This document shows, one piece after another, positions 1 through 64,000 of a stretch of DNA of 64,000 nt. The notes under the pieces were generated by a model. The model was not told where the DNA came from, did no database searches, and was given only the letters and a program-made list of their open reading frames with translations. The stretch is from Hippopus hippopus (Eukaryota > Mollusca > Bivalvia > Cardiida > Cardiidae). Position 1 is the first letter of the stretch; the number at the start of each line of letters is the position of its first letter. The stretch is taken from assembly GCA_946811185.2 (NCBI GenBank), contig OX328098.1:38255650-38319649 (forward strand), in the 5' to 3' direction. Made by a program: the position numbers and the translations under genes.

Positions 1-131
1 TTTCCCATGTTTTATACAATTTCATAATTTAAAAGTTGGTGTATAAAGATTCCTGTAGAAGTCGAGTAGATTTTATTGGGTCGAGAAGAAAAATATTTTT
101 GTTAAAAAATTGTCAGGGCATAAGTTTGTTT

Positions 132-346
132 ATCTGCTAACCAAATGATCAAGAGTTTAAACAAGCTCGAAGATGAAAGCTTTTGAAAACATTGGGAAAA
201 GGAAAAAATGCTGCAGACTAGCATCTATTCCTCTTTCCACAATTTTTTGAAAGATAAATTGCATCATTTAAACTGCATCTATTTGTCATAGATCTGCAAA
301 TTCTTTCAACTGGTAAGGATCTACAATTTTATTGTTTGGTAAAGAG
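132..346 (-). mobile_element. TTAA-PAL MITE copy, degenerate
   Basis: Reverse-oriented copy. It has TTTTGAAAACATTGGGAAAA, a decayed core palindrome (188-250) and the terminal arm TTGTTTGGTAAAGAG on the right. Confidence 0.6.
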
Positions 347-414
347 TACATTTGCAATACTTTTGTTTGATTTCCTTGATTGAACTTGTCCATAGCTTTT
401 ACAATATTAAACAA

Positions 415-709
415 GAGCCCCAGTAGCACAGTCAGTAGCATGCAGGACTTGAGACCAGAGGGCTGCTGGTTTGAATCCTCAGCTTTGACAATTTGTTGCA
501 AAGGATTGATGATAGTCTTTGCAACACCTCTCTCACAACTGATCATTGTTCTGACAATAGCTGTGTGGGAAAGCAGCCTGTCTCTATGGAGAAATATTAT
601 GCCAAGTACTAGTAAAAAAAAAACACTCCAGGAAAGTAGGGATAGGTGCACTGCCCCTTGCAATATAAATGAAATAATATTGAAAACAGTGTTAAACACC
701 ATACAATCC
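415..709 (+). mobile_element. tRNA-derived SINE, family A
   Basis: The tRNA-like head reads CCCCAGTAGCACAGTCAGTAG with a B box GCTGGTTTGAATCC. The body contains GATTGATGATAGT, CCTCTCTCACAACTGATCAT and TGTGGGAAAGCAGCC. It ends GTGTTAAACACCATACAATC. The body matches the copy at 58388. The open frames through it on both strands are chance. Confidence 0.8.
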
Positions 710-944
710 TGGAAGGAATCAACTACTTACTACACAAAATTTATGGCTTCTCTAAATCAAAGGCATTTGCATAGGACATATTTTAAGTAAAATTACCAAA
801 CTGAAGCGGTTTATATGAAAGGATAGAAAGCAAATAGAAAATGCTCTTTCCATGATATTTTGGAACGCATTTTTCTTGGATAGAGGTTAAAACAGGATTG
901 TATGGTAAGGGCTAATTTTCTGTGCTTTCAGAGACAAATGACAT

Positions 945-1034
945 TATTTTAACCATGTATATTTTTTCATCTGCAAGTGCTTTCAGTTTGATGGAGTCTA
1001 AAATTTTGTCTTTTTGTAAAGAGTTAAACCTAGC
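945..1034 (-). mobile_element. TTAA-PAL fragment, one arm
   Basis: Only the arm TCATCTGCAAGTGCTTTCAG...TCTAAAATTTTGTC...GTAAAGAGTTAA remains. It lies about 80 bp upstream of the putative first exon. Confidence 0.6.
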
Positions 1035-1135
1035 CTAGATAGTTTCATGACATCCAATTTTGAATTAGTGAATTGACCTATAATAGGATTTTATGTGAAA
1101 TATATCAAACTTTTTAGAGATTAATACCCGTCAAT

Positions 1136-60948
<59,813 letters not shown>

Positions 60949-61256
60949 GTTTGATATTTGAATTATGTGATGCTTGTCATGTTACAGTCAGAATCTTTTT
61001 AGCTCACCTGAGTACGAATTGCTCAAGGTGAGCTTTTGTGATCGTGCTGTGTCTGGCATCCATCGTCAACTTTTACCTTGTGTACACTCTAGAGGCCACA
61101 TTTTCAGTCAGATACTCATGAAACTTGGTAAGAACTTGGTCAAATCTTAGAAAAACCTTGTGCACACTCTAGAGGCCACATTTTCAGTCCAAAACTCTTG
61201 AAATTTAGTCAGAATGTTTGTCTTGATGATATTTTGGACAAGTTTGAAAATGGGTC

Positions 61257-62051
61257 CAGGGCTCAACATTAACGCTTGTCCAATGGATTTTGGCAAGTGA
61301 AAACATGCCTTGGACAAGTAAATTCTAAATCTGGTTGTCCGTTGGGACAAGTGCATTTTAAAATTCAATTTGGGGAGAAAAAAATATTTGCGTATGCATA
61401 ATTTGCATGTCGACGACAGAATTCCGTAATAATGACATTTTGACAGCTGACTTTACTTGCCGATTTTATCTATATCATAAGGTAATCCGTCCATCATTAA
61501 ATCATTTTTTGACCATGATTTAATGATGGATGGATTACCTTAAAGAAATAACTAGGTCATATACTGCATATTAAGCTCCGCCCACTTAGTCACAATACAA
61601 TGTAAACTGGCTCCGCCTATCTCATTAGACCTGAGAAGATGTAGATTAAGAACTACAGTCTTAAGGGGGTTGGTAAATAGCAGTACATGTTTGAGGTTCC
61701 ACTCGATTTGATTGCATTTTCATCGGTGTTCTAACTGTCCAATTTGTATTCAACTTTAACTTTTCACTACAATTATGAAATTATGTAACCAACTAACTGT
61801 AGCTTAATGAATAGACATGTATTTTAATATTGCATTTAATCAAATCTGAAAACTATTGCAATAACACATAAACATGCTAAATTCAAGTTGAAATAAACTT
61901 CATTTGATTAATATAACGGGCACTTACGAGTCAAACCGTTCACTTCAAATGAATGCAGATGCGGACAAGTGAAAACCTTGTATGGACAAGTGATTTTGCA
62001 ATGTACTTGTCCGACTGATCCAGTAAATCAAAAAGTTAATGTTGAGTCCTG
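61257..62051. mobile_element. hAT-like non-autonomous transposon, 795 bp
   Basis: CAGGGCTCAACATTAACG and TTAATGTTGAGTCCTG are inverted ends (16 bp, one mismatch). Near both ends the motif GGACAAGT/ACTTGTCC recurs at least six times, like subterminal transposase-binding repeats. A separate hairpin sits inside at 61479-61542. An exact 8-bp target duplication is not seen; the flanks GGGTC and GTGTCATG suggest a damaged one. No transposase frame. Confidence 0.75.
61479..61542. repeat. Inner hairpin with 27-bp arms
   Basis: AAGGTAATCCGTCCATCATT, AAATCAT pairs with ATGATTTAATGATGG, ATGGATTACCTT across a loop of about ten bases, with one mismatch. Confidence 0.8.
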
Positions 62052-62691
62052 GTGTCATGTCAGGCAAAAAACTAGATCACTAGGTCAAATTTAAAAAAAA
62101 AAAACATAGTGTACGCTCTAGAGGTCACATTTTCAGTCCAAATTTCTTGAAAGTTGGTCAGAATGTTTGACTTGATGATATCTCGGACGAGTTAAAAAAT
62201 GGTTCATGTTGGGTCACAAACTATGTCACTAGGTCAAATCTTAGAAAAACCTTGTGTATGCTCTAGAGGCCACATTTTCAGTCCAAAACTCATGAAACTT
62301 GGTCAGAATATTTGTCTTGATGACATCTCAGACGACTTCGAAAATTGGTCATGTTGGGTCAGAAACTAGGTCAGTAGGTCAAATCTTAGAAAAACCCTGT
62401 GTATGCTCTAAAAGCCACATTTTCTGTCCAATTCTTATGAAAGGTGGTCAGGATTTTTGTTTTGATAATATCTGCAATGGGAAAATTGGCTATGGTTGGC
62501 TAAAAAGTAGGTCACTGAGAGAAATTCTAGAAAAAGCTTGTGTACATGCTAGCAGCCAAATTTTCAGTCCAATGATTATGAAAACTTAGTAGATTGTTTG
62601 TCATGATATCTCTAAAGAGATTGAAAATGGGTCATGTTTGGTCAAAAGACTCAGGTGAGCAACCTTAGGGCCATCATGGCCCTCTTGTTTT

Positions 62692-62830
62692 TTTTAGCCC
62701 CACTGGCCAAAAGCCATTGCGCCCTTGTCATGGCCCTGTGTCTGTCTTGTGTTGATCTGTGTGTATGTGTTAATATATTTCAAACATCTTTTTCTCGGAA
62801 ACTACCAGTCAAGTTTTGACCAATTTTGAC
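62692..62830 (+). mobile_element. 5' part of a CTGGCC-type tandem-unit element
   Basis: TTTTAGCCCCACTGGCCAAA, AGCCATTGCGCCC, GGCCCTGTGTCTGTCTTGTG; starts where the previous element ends. Confidence 0.65.
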
Positions 62831-62927
62831 TGAGTTTCGGTAACCAGCAATTTTTTCCTTTTTGCAAAAGGACACTTCCATGTAACCAGCACTACTAGTA
62901 GGGATTAGTCTTGTACTTCCTGATTAC

Positions 62928-63120
62928 AAATCACCTAAACAATCACATTTTAACGATCCTCAGGAAGAAAAGGCCCTAGAAAACATTGTGGGGAATGGAG
63001 AAGTTGCTGGTTTCCTATAATAACAGTGTTTTCTCTGTTTGAGAGAAAAATCCCATCATTATATGTATGTATATTTTTTTAATTCCGATCATTCTTCATT
63101 TTGTCTTCTGGTTTAGAGCA
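62928..63120 (-). mobile_element. TTAA-PAL, diverged
   Basis: CACCTAAACAATCACATTTT, AACGATCCTCAGGAAGAAAA, AACATTGTGGGGAATGGAGA, decayed second half. Confidence 0.6.
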
Positions 63121-63144
63121 AAGTTTTTACCAGACTTCAAGATA

Positions 63145-63480
63145 CAGGGTTTTCCTTGACCAACAATTTTGTGCGTTTTGATGCATTTTTATGGAAAATG
63201 ACCCGCAATTTTTTCAACAATGCGTCATTGTTGACGCACAAATACGTCATTGTTGACGCACAAATACGATAAGGGTTACTAATGATCGTATATACTACCG
63301 ACACTCTTACATCGCGAGTAGATGAAAAAGCTGGAGTACGAAGAGAAAATGGGACGAAATACTGGACTGTGTATCGAGTTTTCAAGAAAACCGTTGGTCT
63401 GTTAAAGGCTCTAAACGAAACCAGTCAATCTCTAATGAAAACAATATGGCTCTGTCAAAATCGACGTCATTCTTAGTGTC
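63145..63480. other. CpG-containing intronic block of unknown type
   Basis: Opens ACAGGGTTTTCCTTGACC, like the end of the element at 53455. It has the direct repeat ATTGTTGACGCACAAATACG at 63229-63268. A short plus-strand frame (63282-63476) has no recognised motif and no clear splice sites. Confidence 0.4.
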
Positions 63481-63652
63481 TGCAAGGAAGAAGAGTCCTT
63501 AAACCAAGATCAGACAATAGAACGCCTGGTAACAGCACCCAGAAACGTATTTCAAGATTTCGAGGGTTTACTGTAAAATAGCTAAAAAGATAGATATGAT
63601 TTCATTATTCACTGAAAACAGGCATGAATGTGACCCGTGTCTCGATACACAA

Positions 63653-63774
63653 GAATTGGTCGTTTAATTGGTGAAAAGTTTCGGCTGAAATGGATATTCT
63701 GTATCAAGAAAAACAATAGCGACTTGCCAATCCGACCGACAACAAGCTATTTTCACCAATTAAACGGTCAATTC
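63653..63774. mobile_element. Short inverted-repeat element, 122 bp
   Basis: GAATTGGTCGTTTAATTGGT, GAAAA and TTTTC, ACCAATTAAACGGTCAATTC form inverted arms of about 24 bp with one mismatch, around a non-repetitive middle of about 75 bp. Confidence 0.7.
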
Positions 63775-64000
63775 ATTCCCTTTACCACAGAGAGACGCTG
63801 CACAAACTTCGAAATTAAACCCTTGTGCATCATCAAAACAGTAGCAGTCATGGTGATACCCTTGAAAGATAAAACTTACTTTGAGATATGACAGCTTGTC
63901 TGCAGCTAGAGCATATTTACTAGTTAAGAACAGGTGTAAATTAGGCATACTTCAGATACTCTTTATGAAAAATGTGCTATATAGACTGTAAGCTCCTTCT

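Larger units (their letters stand above)
61000..62690 (+). mobile_element. Tandem-unit element carrying a nested hAT-like insertion
   Basis: AGCTCACCTGAGTACGAATT end, GTGATCGTGCTGTGTCTGGC, ~145-bp units, interrupted within AAAATGGGT|C...GTCATGTCAGG by the element below. It ends CAGGTGAGCAACCTTAGGGC and CATCATGGCCCTCTTGTTT. Confidence 0.85.

Noticed and set aside
286..790. Open frames of 138 and 136 codons on both strands
   Set aside because: They overlap a SINE and MITE arms, have no protein-family resemblance and are on opposite strands of the same repeat.
63282..63891. Further exons of the F-BAR gene (linker or SH3)
   Set aside because: The frames show no ALYDY, WWRG or PSNYV-like SH3 motifs, and no matching AG/GT borders in phase with exon 11.

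Overview
The window looks like a gene-poor stretch of an invertebrate nuclear genome, most likely a bivalve mollusc. It is AT-rich with long introns, has no bacterial-type operons, and holds several repeat types common in bivalve DNA: elements opening with AGCTCACCTGAGC, AGCTCCACTGGCC or CCGCCGAAGGCGG hairpins followed by GTCCGTC runs, and tRNA-derived SINEs. The species call is an inference; the coding evidence alone says only 'animal'.

One gene spans almost the whole window on the + strand: a CIP4/TOCA-1/FBP17 family F-BAR protein (FNBP1L-like). Eleven coding exons are resolved (1136-1432, 18266-18381, 19711-19761, 21326-21473, 22100-22162, 25110-25214, 26120-26248, 36432-36578, 38168-38380, 57851-57963, 60816-60948). 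Each has AG/GT borders and the phases agree, giving 1515 nt or 505 codons in frame. Exons 2-9 encode the F-BAR membrane-bending domain and the start of the linker; exons 10-11 encode the HR1 Cdc42-binding coiled coil. The C-terminal linker and SH3 exons must lie beyond the right edge. The first exon does not encode the usual short MSWGTELW start. It encodes a 99-residue Ser/Lys-rich N-terminus with an NPF tripeptide, probably an alternative first exon.

Everything else is intron, and the introns are packed with mobile DNA. (1) At least 60 copies or fragments of a roughly 225-230 bp element that I call TTAA-PAL. It has short terminal inverted repeats (C[C/T]CTTTACCA...), TTAA or TTAT target duplications, and a long, nearly perfect central palindrome built on GGAGAAAATGCTGG/CCAGCATTTTCTCC. 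Several copies abut and share one TTAA, including a train of five (52338-53449). (2) Long elements with a 5' hairpin, a core of tandem 135-180 bp units and a common 3' hairpin-plus-CTCTTGTTT end, often nested inside one another. (3) Several tRNA-derived SINE families. (4) A second palindromic family of about 60 bp built on GATCAAGATCAGACTGCACA. (5) Isolated inverted-repeat DNA transposons, including a hAT-like 795 bp element, a 1006 bp TACCGTA element and long fold-backs.

Layout: 1-18 kb, intron 1, dense TTAA-PAL with a tandem-unit element at 10.5-12.2 kb; 18-26 kb, clustered small F-BAR exons; 26-36 kb, intron 7, almost entirely nested tandem-unit elements; 36-38 kb, two exons flanking the 1 kb element; 38-58 kb, a 19.5 kb intron with a tandem-unit block (41-45.5 kb) and dense TTAA-PAL (45-57 kb); 58-61 kb, HR1 exons; 61-64 kb, nested elements in intron 11. 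No other protein-coding gene, rRNA, genuine tRNA or CRISPR array is supported.
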